From Chitinophaga sp. S165 (GTDB lineage Bacteria; Bacteroidota; Bacteroidia; Chitinophagales; Chitinophagaceae), in assembly GCF_003182155.1 (NCBI RefSeq), contig NZ_QGTG01000009.1, positions 186,001 through 250,000 of the forward strand: 64,000 nucleotides of DNA, in the 5' to 3' direction. Shown one piece after another: positions 36,678 through 44,367 of the stretch. Under the pieces are notes generated by a model. That model was not told the origin of the DNA. It made no database searches and saw only the letters and a program-made list of their open reading frames with translations. The stretch's first letter is position 1, and each line of letters starts with the position of its first letter. A program made the position numbers and the translations under genes.

Positions 36678-36914
36678 CTACAAATTACTGTTGATTGTTT
36701 TCACTTGTTCACAATCGGCGCCAAAATCCAAGGTTGCGAATGTGTTGATACCACTGGCATCAATTTTCTTGAATTGTACCGTAACGGTACATGGTTCACC
36801 TACAGCAGGACCTGTGTAAATTACATCGGTTTGCCTTGCAGCTTTGAAGGCAAAAACACCAGCTGTAACTCCTAATACAGCTATAGCTGTTAGGATGATC
36901 TTAGCTCTTTTCAT
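36678..36914 (-). CDS. Small secreted two-cysteine peptide (DUF6520/NVEALT-like, cassette 2)
   Basis: 78 aa. Signal-like N-terminus (KRAKIILTAIAVLGVTAGVF) and the same AFKA boundary as the peptide at 22729, then a ~54-residue mature part with Cys at 42 and 68 (GEPCTV, GADCEQV). The mature sequences of the two paralogues are otherwise unalike, as if only the leader and export are conserved. A ~265-bp gap separates it from the thioredoxin-like gene upstream. Family assignment is tentative. Confidence 0.72.
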   Translation of the reverse strand: MKRAKIILTAIAVLGVTAGVFAFKAARQTDVIYTGPAVGEPCTVTVQFKKIDASGINTFATLDFGADCEQVKTINSNL

Positions 36915-37179
36915 GGTTTTAAAGTTTTTAACTGGAGTGTGGTCCAGTAATGTTTGGTACGGCTTGCAAAAAAATGATGACGCTCTTGAACCTTAGTCTA
37001 AAAGTTGTTTTGAATCAATCATAGAAACGGTTTGCGTCATAAATTTTGTTGTTAGCAGCAATTTAATAAGGTCTGCTTTTTCTCATAACTTCAAGCGACG
37101 TAGCAGACTTTCACATCGATGAAGTATCCGGATAATTTCGGTAATTGAGAAAAAGAATGAAGGGAAGGATTTGTTTGTC

Positions 37180-37740
37180 TTAAATCTGAAGAGCAAATGA
37201 CTTAATTATCGAAGCATCGATGTCTCCAATTATGACTTTGGACAGTTTTAGTTCTCTATTATAAACGGCCATGAACGGGATTGCCCGAATTTTGTACAAG
37301 CTGTAAATCTCTAATTTTGAATCGTGGGCATATTTGACATTTGGAAACTGCTTCAATTTGTACTGCTGTTCAAATCGCTTAACATCTTCTAAAGGGCTAC
37401 TGGTTACGAAAAGGAATTTAATGTCTGACAACATACTCATGTTGGCAATAATGTTTTGAGTCTCTTTATTACAGGATGGACAGTCTGGATTGAAATACAT
37501 CATCACTAAAGGATGACCATTGTTAAACTCAATGCTTGTTACCTTAGCTGTATCTTGTGATTGAAAAATACCATCCACCGCAAAGTGCGGAAGCGCGGCG
37601 TCCTTCTTCAAAACACTGTTTTTGCAGCTTGTTACTGCAAAAATTAATACTGCAGCGAACTTTAGGATGAATAAATGACTGTCGATTAACGATGAACTGG
37701 TTACCCGAGACTCTTTTTTGAGTGAAATTTGTTTTTTCAT
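37180..37740 (-). CDS. Thioredoxin-fold lipoprotein with CPSC motif (cassette 2)
   Basis: 186 aa. N-terminus has a basic stretch, then hydrophobic LFILKFAAVLIFAVTSC with a lipobox-type VTSC (Cys 39), so probably lipid-anchored. The thioredoxin/TlpA-like fold has HPLVMMYFNPDCPSCNKETQ with an intact CPSC motif (C87, C90) and RAIPFMAVYNRELKLSKVII. It corresponds to the CPYS protein of cassette 1 but keeps both cysteines. No MauE-type gene accompanies it here. Confidence 0.82.
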   Translation of the reverse strand: MKKQISLKKESRVTSSSLIDSHLFILKFAAVLIFAVTSCKNSVLKKDAALPHFAVDGIFQSQDTAKVTSIEFNNGHPLVMMYFNPDCPSCNKETQNIIANMSMLSDIKFLFVTSSPLEDVKRFEQQYKLKQFPNVKYAHDSKLEIYSLYKIRAIPFMAVYNRELKLSKVIIGDIDASIIKSFALQI

Positions 37741-37875
37741 AACATTGGCATCTTGCTACTCAAGTGGATTAACAGCTAGTCAATACTTTCTATTATCAGC
37801 TCATTGTAAAATTGCTAATTTCTTATCAAATACAGCATTCATGAAAATCGATTCTATTGATCATTTTATGCACGG

Positions 37876-38874
37876 TTAATTTTTCTTTTGAATCTGTGTG
37901 GGCGAATATCCAAAATGCTTATTGAACTCTCTTGTAAAATTACCAGGATGTTCATATCCTAATTCATAGGCAATATCCTTAACTGTTTTTTCAGTTGTAC
38001 TTAGCCAAACATTTGCCTTTTCCATTTTTGTCGACAAAATGTATTTTCGGACATTTTGCCCCAGATGTTTTTTGAAGAATGTCTGGAATGCTCTAGTGCC
38101 TAATCCATAGATTGCTGCCAGTCGTCTCACGCTGAGCGTTGTGTCATCCAGGTTATTTTGAATGTATGATGTAATTGACTGGATTAAAATTTGATCTGAG
38201 GCCTCTGCTGTATTTTCAGTTTTAGTTAGTTCTATTAGAGAGAGTGATACCAGTGCGACTATTTTAGCGCTTATGCGAGCTGTGGACAAAGCATTACCTC
38301 TTGAAAAGTTTCGTATGATATCCAAGACTTCCCGAATTTCTTCGGTTATGATCACATTGTTAGAGAGGATCGCCTCAGATTTGTTGGTAGCAATATTGTT
38401 CAGGACATGGCTAAGTAATTGGGAATCCGGTGCCAGCTTATTGACCCAATCTTCTGAAAAATCTATATAAAAAGTTTCGTAGATACCTGGTTCGTAGCTA
38501 ATAATATGATCTCCGATATTGAATTGTAATAATTGGTACATTCCTGGGATTTCCCGGAAGATTTGGCCGTCTGCAAACTTCATGTCGATAGCTCCCTGAA
38601 TGTTAAAATGTAAAATGAAACAAGGTCGACTTATCTCGAGGGCTAATTTGTGTGTTTTCTTGACAAACAAAACGTTGTTACGGATGGTCCAACCATCGAT
38701 AATGAGTGTTTGATAAAGAACATCAATAACTGAGCTTTTGTCCAGTTGGGCCGGCGCAAAGCTATATTGGTAAGGTTTATACTTCTTTGGAATGGAAGCG
38801 ACTGTTCTAAATGGTGCGTGTTGGTCAGTGACGCGTACATTGTCGTGGTGGTTATTTCTGAGAAATCTATGCAT
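37876..38874 (-). CDS. AraC-family transcriptional regulator (cassette 2)
   Basis: 332 aa. C-terminal AraC DNA-binding domain (~240-330): DDTTLSVRRLAAIYGLGTRA, FQTFFKKHLGQNVRKYIL, then KTVKDIAYELGYEHPGNFTR, FNKHFGYSPTQIQ. The N-terminal ~230 residues are a cupin-like or sensor region (CFILHFNIQGAIDMKFADGQ, IYETFYIDFSEDW) clearly paralogous to that of the next AraC gene at 39229. It is 135 bp upstream of the thioredoxin-like gene on the same strand. Confidence 0.9.
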   Translation of the reverse strand: MHRFLRNNHHDNVRVTDQHAPFRTVASIPKKYKPYQYSFAPAQLDKSSVIDVLYQTLIIDGWTIRNNVLFVKKTHKLALEISRPCFILHFNIQGAIDMKFADGQIFREIPGMYQLLQFNIGDHIISYEPGIYETFYIDFSEDWVNKLAPDSQLLSHVLNNIATNKSEAILSNNVIITEEIREVLDIIRNFSRGNALSTARISAKIVALVSLSLIELTKTENTAEASDQILIQSITSYIQNNLDDTTLSVRRLAAIYGLGTRAFQTFFKKHLGQNVRKYILSTKMEKANVWLSTTEKTVKDIAYELGYEHPGNFTREFNKHFGYSPTQIQKKN

Positions 38875-39228
38875 GGTAATAAAATGGGCCCACTACCAAT
38901 AGCCGCATAAGCTTTGTTAGCTGTGGTCATACCACGTTCTGCCAAAAAAGCCCTAACGCGCGTAGTTCGATAAAAGGTTGCGTTGAAGAATGGATAAATG
39001 TTGTGTATGTAGTTTTCTTGAATTTCCCCTTGCTTTCCGAGAGGAGAGCCAAACGTTGACCTTAAAACCCACTAAATAGGATAGATATGCATTCCGCGTC
39101 AAGGGACAGTGAATCTGTTTGACAGGTTAAAAACGGTAAGCATGTGCGTCTATTACAAATAAGTTAAAGGTCATCAGCCGTAAAAATCGGGTTTAGCTGG
39201 CAGACAGACTTATCCTTAAAAGCTGAGC
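38875..39228. other. Intergenic region between two AraC genes
   Basis: 354 bp upstream of the AraC gene at 37876. No ORF, hairpin or recognised promoter box was seen. Confidence 0.4.
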
Positions 39229-40254
39229 TTAGTGATCATTTTCTGCAACCAAGTTGGTATTGTTCCCGGCAGGGCGGGGAGGACGCTTGTAGAAGTTTTT
39301 GTATTCTCGTGTAAAGTTGCCTGGATGCTGATAGCCCAGTTTTGCCGCAATTACCTTAATGCTAAACCCAGGGCGGGATAGCAGCTTTTGGGCCTTCTCC
39401 ATTTTGCTGCGTAGGATAAAATCCCGGATTGTCTCCCCAGTGCTGTTTTTAAATAACTGCTGAAAGGAGCGAACACTAAATCCAAAATTGGCGGCAATTT
39501 CTTCAACACTATAGAATCGGGTAATATTGTTTGTCATGAAACTCTTAATAGTGCCAATTTGAGATGGGGATTCCATACATAGCCTTTCCAAAGTCGGAGG
39601 TAGTTGCTCGATCGCATAAAGTGCTAAATCTCGGATCTGGGCTTCCGTGTGGGCTAGGGATATTGAATCTGCAGCTGGTTGGCGGTTGCGTATGGCCTCG
39701 ATAAGTTCATAAACCTGATCTCCCATTATCCTGCTGGCGCAAGGGATAATCCCATTTTGGTTTTCTTCCATCCTGTCCAGTAGCCATTTAAGCACCTTTG
39801 ACTTTGATGCCATCTGAGTGGTCCAGTCTCCGGGGAAATCGATAAAAAAGGCCTCGTACCAACGCTTTCCTTTAAACTTCAACATGTGTTTTCCGGTATT
39901 GAATTGCATGAGCCGGTACTGCCCGGGCAACAAACGATGTTTTTTGCCATCACTCATCTCCAGGTCAACATACCCCTCCAGGCTAAAATGAAGCATGAAA
40001 AAAGGCTCCTCCACGCTTAATTCAAGAATGTGCTCCTCCCGCGCGTAATTTTGGTAACTGCGTACAGCCCATCCGTCAATTAATAATGATTGGTAGAGTA
40101 CATCACATTCCGCGGACCGGTCCATAAAGGCGGGGGCAAAACGATATAGTTTCGCTTCATATTTTTTGGGAATTGGCGCCGCCGTCGTAAACGGGGAGTC
40201 CTTCCCATTAATTTTCACGGGCACATATTGCTCCGCACGTAAAATTCGGTGCAT
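39229..40254 (-). CDS. AraC-family transcriptional regulator
   Basis: 341 aa from ATG 40254, which matches the start of its paralogue (MHR-LR); a TTG at 40260 adds two residues. The N-terminal sensor (PIPKKYEAKLYRFAPAFMDR, FFMLHFSLEGYVDLEMSDGK, WYEAFFIDFPGDW) and C-terminal AraC domain (YSVEEIAANFGFSVRSFQQL, FSIKVIAAKLGYQHPGNFTR, EYKNFYKRPPRP) parallel the AraC at 37876 over their length, so the pair arose by duplication. Target unknown; it stands alone between cassette 2 and the conjugative element genes. Confidence 0.9.
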   Translation of the reverse strand: MHRILRAEQYVPVKINGKDSPFTTAAPIPKKYEAKLYRFAPAFMDRSAECDVLYQSLLIDGWAVRSYQNYAREEHILELSVEEPFFMLHFSLEGYVDLEMSDGKKHRLLPGQYRLMQFNTGKHMLKFKGKRWYEAFFIDFPGDWTTQMASKSKVLKWLLDRMEENQNGIIPCASRIMGDQVYELIEAIRNRQPAADSISLAHTEAQIRDLALYAIEQLPPTLERLCMESPSQIGTIKSFMTNNITRFYSVEEIAANFGFSVRSFQQLFKNSTGETIRDFILRSKMEKAQKLLSRPGFSIKVIAAKLGYQHPGNFTREYKNFYKRPPRPAGNNTNLVAENDH

Positions 40255-40674
40255 TTGCAAAGACAGTTTGTTGCCTTCTCTTTAGCAGTGGTATTGTTAG
40301 ATTGGTTACCGCTAGTATACTCCCTCAAAAAACAGATAGACATTAAATGACTCCCTACCTATACTAAAGTTCAGCATAGACCTTAAATAATTATTGCATC
40401 TCAGTCTGACATGAGTACATAAAGTGGCAATTTAATATATACGGCTGAGATAGGGTTGCAGCGCTCGCTAAAGGCCATTGATTTTCGACAAAATGAGTAT
40501 TAACACAGCTCGTACTTTGATGGCGGCACCCGGAAAAAAATTATTCCCAACTGGGAAAAGGTTCCCGGGCGTGGTTTTGTGCACAATTACCTTTGAGCTA
40601 CGATAAAGGTTAAACTATGACAGGACGGCGACGATGGCAGCTATAATGGAGTCGGATCATTAACAGTATCAATC
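40255..40674. other. Divergent intergenic region at the start of the conjugative-element genes
   Basis: 420 bp between the AraC gene (minus) and the hypothetical protein gene at 40675 (plus). It contains TACCTTTG at 40588-40595, a match to the Bacteroidota -7 box TAnnTTTG ~80 bp before the plus-strand start; the -33 TTTG is not well placed. No other structure was seen. Confidence 0.4.
40588..40595 (+). promoter_or_regulatory. Possible Bacteroidota -7 promoter box
   Basis: TACCTTTG fits TAnnTTTG and lies ~80 bp upstream of the gene at 40675. No clear -33 element at the usual distance, so it is only a candidate. Confidence 0.3.
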
Positions 40675-41226
40675 ATGCAACTGAAGATAAAGAACATAGA
40701 TATCAATGAGTTGGAATGTGCGCGTTCTCTGGCATTTACGGCAGTGCTATTGGTTAATGATCAGGTTGTGGCTTTGGTTCGGGACAAGGGAGTAGGGGAA
40801 GGTATAGAAATATTGCCTTTACGCAAAAGCGATGCACAGATAATTGCTGAAGCCAGTCGCTTTTGCGCCCTACACTATACGCTACAGGTGACTTACGCGT
40901 GGGAGCTGGGAAGCGTCTATACGCAGCAAAGCGCCCTGGCCCATTTCATAGAACACCAGGTCTGTCAACTCGTGCAATCCAGGATGATGTGGCAGGAACA
41001 ACCTGAACTTGCTATGATGATGGAATCGGCCATTTTGTATGGCGGTATAGATGGACCTCTATACTGTCATCAACTCTCCACGCCGATTGAAGAACTGCTG
41101 TCTTCTAAAAAGGGGTGCCAGATCTTGGAAATTGCACTTCGAGGAATCGTGCCCTACTTGAGTTCCGGAGAAAGGATATTGAATCAAAATATCCCGTTTT
41201 TCTTACTTCAGATACTTTTACAATAA
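40675..41226 (+). CDS. Hypothetical protein, conjugative-element type
   Basis: 183 aa, cytosolic. Opens with MQLKIKNIDINELECARSLA, then AVLLVNDQVVALVRDKGVGE, an alpha/beta N-terminal part followed by helices. I recall proteins of this form among the accessory genes of Bacteroidota conjugative elements, with no assigned function. It is followed 86-104 bp later by another such gene and then by oriT and mob genes, which supports membership of the element. Confidence 0.65.
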   Translation: MQLKIKNIDINELECARSLAFTAVLLVNDQVVALVRDKGVGEGIEILPLRKSDAQIIAEASRFCALHYTLQVTYAWELGSVYTQQSALAHFIEHQVCQLVQSRMMWQEQPELAMMMESAILYGGIDGPLYCHQLSTPIEELLSSKKGCQILEIALRGIVPYLSSGERILNQNIPFFLLQILLQ

Positions 41227-41329
41227 TGGAGTTTTCAAGACCAGGCCATCTGATCAGGTTTTGTGGGTGCCAGCCAGCCTGAATAGTCCAATTCAACTAC
41301 ATCTATAACGTGTGAAAATACCAGTGATC

Positions 41330-41809
41330 ATGGCAATTAAAAGTATAGATGATCAAATAAAGACCAATATTGCCTTGCTGAAAAGTAAGGGCTACCTGGA
41401 TAATGGATACGGCACGACGAGTGCAGATTTTGAACATGAGCTGCGCGGCCAAATCCACAAACTTTTGCTGAATAAACAATTTCCGGGGCAAGCAGAAGTT
41501 ACCCAGAGCGGAGAATGGGAATTGTTTGACCTGCCAATCCGTGCCAATTTAAATGGACAACAAGTTGAGTTTCTGATATACTTTAAGCTTGAGACTGACA
41601 CCCGGCAACTTACTATCAGTAGTCTCTCTGTAAGACTGGCAGACGGACAAACGTCACATGTACCAGTGGAGTCTCCCGCTGTGATGCCTTCCATTGATGC
41701 CGCCATCGTGTATGCTGTTGGAAAAAAAATTCATGTTCCCAATAATTTAAATCACCGCTTGGTCCAGCCTTCTAATAAAAAGAAAGGTCCGCGTAACAGG
41801 TTTTATTAG
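41330..41809 (+). CDS. Hypothetical protein, conjugative-element type
   Basis: 159 aa from ATG 41330 (a GTG at 41312 adds six residues). Opens MAIKSIDDQIKTNIALLKSK; middle region FDLPIRANLNGQQVEFLIYF and LTISSLSVRLADGQ look like beta strands; basic tail SNKKKGPRNRF. No recognised domain. Same strand and neighbourhood as the gene at 40675 and upstream of mob genes. It may belong to the mobile element's accessory set. Confidence 0.6.
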   Translation: MAIKSIDDQIKTNIALLKSKGYLDNGYGTTSADFEHELRGQIHKLLLNKQFPGQAEVTQSGEWELFDLPIRANLNGQQVEFLIYFKLETDTRQLTISSLSVRLADGQTSHVPVESPAVMPSIDAAIVYAVGKKIHVPNNLNHRLVQPSNKKKGPRNRFY

Positions 41810-42413
41810 CCGTTTTAATTTAGTTGCTGTCCCTGTCCACCGGCAGCTATAACAAATATTTAGTAAGAAATCATAAAGCTAAGTGCCAATCTGTTTTCTC
41901 CAGTAACTGATCTTGCACACCTATTCCTTTCGACAAAAAATTAGGAATATTTAACTCATGATAGGAGAGGCCTTCACTTGATGTAGGATATGGCATTTAT
42001 TAGAAAACGGCCTCCCCTTTTTCTTATCAAATCTCTGAGGTTTTAGTCACCACGAGGATTGCCTCATCCTATTGCGATTCCAAAAGGTTGGTTAAATAAT
42101 GCTATTGCCACAACTATTTGTTCACCGCATAACAAATAATGATTTCCTGGCGATAGCCAATGTCTAGGCGCCATAGTATGCTATATATAATGGTGTCAGG
42201 CGAATTGTGGGTCTCACTGTATCAATTTCCTAATTCATCGAATGGTGGCAACAATCAATGTTATTACAATAACTATGGTCGTTTCGGCCACGATCGGTGT
42301 GTCCAGCAAGATGTACAGTTGCGCACAAATTGCGCAACTGGTTGGTGCCGGCCTTCGGTATCCGGCGCCTCAAAATCCTCCGAAGTCGGATTTTTTTAAC
42401 GACAAACAACATT
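41810..42413. other. Pre-mobilization intergenic region with probable oriT
   Basis: 604 bp. The right end holds strong inverted repeats (see the oriT entry). Further left, GAGGCC near 41965 and GGCCTC near 42007 could pair across a ~40-nt loop. Short open frames at 42160-42457 overlap the hairpins and have no family features. Confidence 0.55.
42316..42397. other. Probable oriT: adjacent hairpins upstream of the mob operon
   Basis: Three inverted repeats lie within ~80 bp directly upstream of the mobilization genes: CAGTTGCGCA and TGCGCAACTG (10 bp, perfect, 5-nt loop, 42316-42340); GGTGCCGG and CCGGCGCC (42344-42369, one G-T pair); and AATCCTCCG...CGGATT followed by seven T (42373-42397). 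MOBP relaxases bind such repeats next to their nick site, which is not identified here. The third hairpin could also be a terminator. Confidence 0.6.
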
Positions 42414-42818
42414 ATGGCAAGAAAGAAAGTACCAGTGCAGGACGCGTTGTCTTATGATGTAAAGACACGGATCAATCAGCGCAATTTCCAAAAGTTGCAG
42501 CAGCTATTGTTGTCTTCACACCATAAGAATATGAGCGAACTATTACGTGCAATCATCTGTGACAAACCAATTACCCTCTATAACAAAGATGACAGCCTTG
42601 GAGCCTTAATGGAAGAACTTGTCAGGCTTCGAAAAGAAATCAACGCCATCGGTATCAATATCAATCAAGTGACGCGTCAGATCAACAGCACACCGGAAGC
42701 GTCTCAAAAGCTACTTCATGCATTATCGTTAACGACGCTACTGGGTGGGGTAGAAGCTGTCAAGAAAGAATTGTTTCCTGTCATTGAAAGGCTCGCGGAA
42801 AAATGGTTGCAAAAGTGA
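42414..42818 (+). CDS. Mobilization accessory protein A (BmgB/MobA-like, ribbon-helix-helix type)
   Basis: 134 aa from ATG 42414; an in-frame ATG at 42297 would place the oriT hairpins inside the gene and is rejected. The N-terminal part (ARKKVPVQDALSYDVKTRIN, FQKLQQLLLSSHHKNMSELL, RAIICDKPITLYNKDD) resembles the DNA-binding mobilization proteins that sit ahead of Bacteroidota relaxases; the C-terminal half contains the family block LVRLRKEINAIGININQVTR. It binds oriT and supports the relaxase. The stop overlaps the relaxase start by 16 bp. Confidence 0.82.
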   Translation: MARKKVPVQDALSYDVKTRINQRNFQKLQQLLLSSHHKNMSELLRAIICDKPITLYNKDDSLGALMEELVRLRKEINAIGININQVTRQINSTPEASQKLLHALSLTTLLGGVEAVKKELFPVIERLAEKWLQK

Positions 42819-44311
42819 TTTGTGGAAAAGGCATTCGGCGCTTGCTGAGCTACAATGAAGTCAAGGTGAAAAATGGTGATGCGCATTGTATCGCTGCCGA
42901 AGGTTTCGGGCTGGGACCGGAGCGACTGAATTTTTATCAAAAGATCAACCGGTTTAACATGTTGACCGAACGTAGTGAGATTGCCCAGACCAATGCCATC
43001 CACATATCACTGAATTTTCCTCCTGAAGAGATATTGCCGCTGGACACTATGCGTCAAATTGCCAGCGACTATATGGAGCGTATCGGCTTTGCTGACCAAC
43101 CCTACCTGGTCTACGAACATACCGATGCGGGCCATCCTCATATGCATATCGTTACTACCTGCATTAGAGCCGATGGCAGCCGTATCCCAACGCATTACAT
43201 AGGGCGCGATAGATCTGGTCCGGCAAGGATAGCCATAGAACAAGAGTATGGACTGATACCAGCAAAAGTCCGTGGAGTGAAAACTACAGGAGAGCTTCCT
43301 GCCGACTGGCTTAAAAGGGCCAGGTACGGGGATCGACCTACCAAAGCGACGATCGCTGCTATTGTTGGAGGGGTTATTAGCAACTATCGTTTTGGTAGCC
43401 TTTCTGAATATAATGCCGTTCTGCGGCATTTTGGGGTACTGGCAGATCCTGGCAAGCCAGGAAGCAGTCTTTATGAACACGGAGGACTCGTCTACCGACT
43501 GCTCGATGACACCGGTGCCCCAAAAGGCGTTGGCATCAAAGCCAGTATTTTATATAAGTCACCAACATTAGCAAATCTGCAACCGCTCTATGTCATTGGT
43601 GCCAGCAAAAGAAAAGCGTTTGCAGGGCGCCTCACGCGCACGATCGATAAACTGCTTATAGCCGGCACTTCGCTCGAGCAGTTGTCTGCGGCGCTCGAAA
43701 AAGAAGATATCAGTCTGGTAGCACGCACCAATCCACAAGGGATTATCTATGGTTTTACATTCATTGACCACTTGAGTTGCACAGTATTTAATGGCAATGC
43801 CCTGGGAAAAAAATACAGCGCACACGCACTCTTACGCAAACTTCCGCGGGGAGAGAATGCGACTCTAGCATCCAATCTCTCCTTTGTGAGTGGGCTCTTG
43901 CAGCGTACCAACTTTACCGGTAGCATCGATGCTGTTTTACAAAACTGGAAGCAAGCGGGACTACAGATTGTCATTCAACCCATCCCGGGTGAAGCGCCTC
44001 AGTTTTGGCTCGGGCGGTCAGGCGGTGATCCGACCAATTTTGTCCTGGCTGATAAATCCATCACCGCGTATTTGCTAGCTGCAGGAATGGGTAGGTCTGC
44101 AGGGAATGCTGGCGCCACAACAGGCGGTGGCAACAGAACAACCCTTCCGCCGCCGGCCGTAGTGCTACTCGAAGGATTACAAGTACTGGCCGAGCAATTC
44201 TGTGGTCTTTTTGCCGCCTGGCTGGAACCTGAAGATATCTACAATTGGGTGCCTGCAGCATTACTGAGGGAAGCGAAAAAGAAGAAAAGGAAAAAACGGC
44301 GTTTGTCCTGA
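42803..44311 (+). CDS. MOBP-type relaxase (mobilization protein B)
   Basis: 502 aa. Relaxase N-terminal domain: RRLLSYNEVKV with Tyr 17 as candidate nicking tyrosine, and the metal-binding three-His motif HTDAGHPHMH at residues 106-115 (YEHTDAGHPHMHIVTT). The following IPTHYIGRDRSGPARIAIEQ fits Bacteroidota relaxases. The C-terminal half is less conserved and ends in a Lys/Arg-rich tail (REAKKKKRKKRRL), likely a DNA-binding end. It nicks oriT and leads the transferred strand. Same operon as the genes on either side. Confidence 0.88.
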   Translation: MVAKVICGKGIRRLLSYNEVKVKNGDAHCIAAEGFGLGPERLNFYQKINRFNMLTERSEIAQTNAIHISLNFPPEEILPLDTMRQIASDYMERIGFADQPYLVYEHTDAGHPHMHIVTTCIRADGSRIPTHYIGRDRSGPARIAIEQEYGLIPAKVRGVKTTGELPADWLKRARYGDRPTKATIAAIVGGVISNYRFGSLSEYNAVLRHFGVLADPGKPGSSLYEHGGLVYRLLDDTGAPKGVGIKASILYKSPTLANLQPLYVIGASKRKAFAGRLTRTIDKLLIAGTSLEQLSAALEKEDISLVARTNPQGIIYGFTFIDHLSCTVFNGNALGKKYSAHALLRKLPRGENATLASNLSFVSGLLQRTNFTGSIDAVLQNWKQAGLQIVIQPIPGEAPQFWLGRSGGDPTNFVLADKSITAYLLAAGMGRSAGNAGATTGGGNRTTLPPPAVVLLEGLQVLAEQFCGLFAAWLEPEDIYNWVPAALLREAKKKKRKKRRLS

Positions 44312-44367
44312 TCGGTCAATTGGTCAGGGTACATGCGTGATTTTGTGAGTTTGAAAATGTGTGAAGT

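Noticed and set aside
42297..42413. Upstream start for the mobilization protein A gene
   Set aside because: It would place the oriT hairpins in coding sequence; ATG 42414 begins the conserved part.
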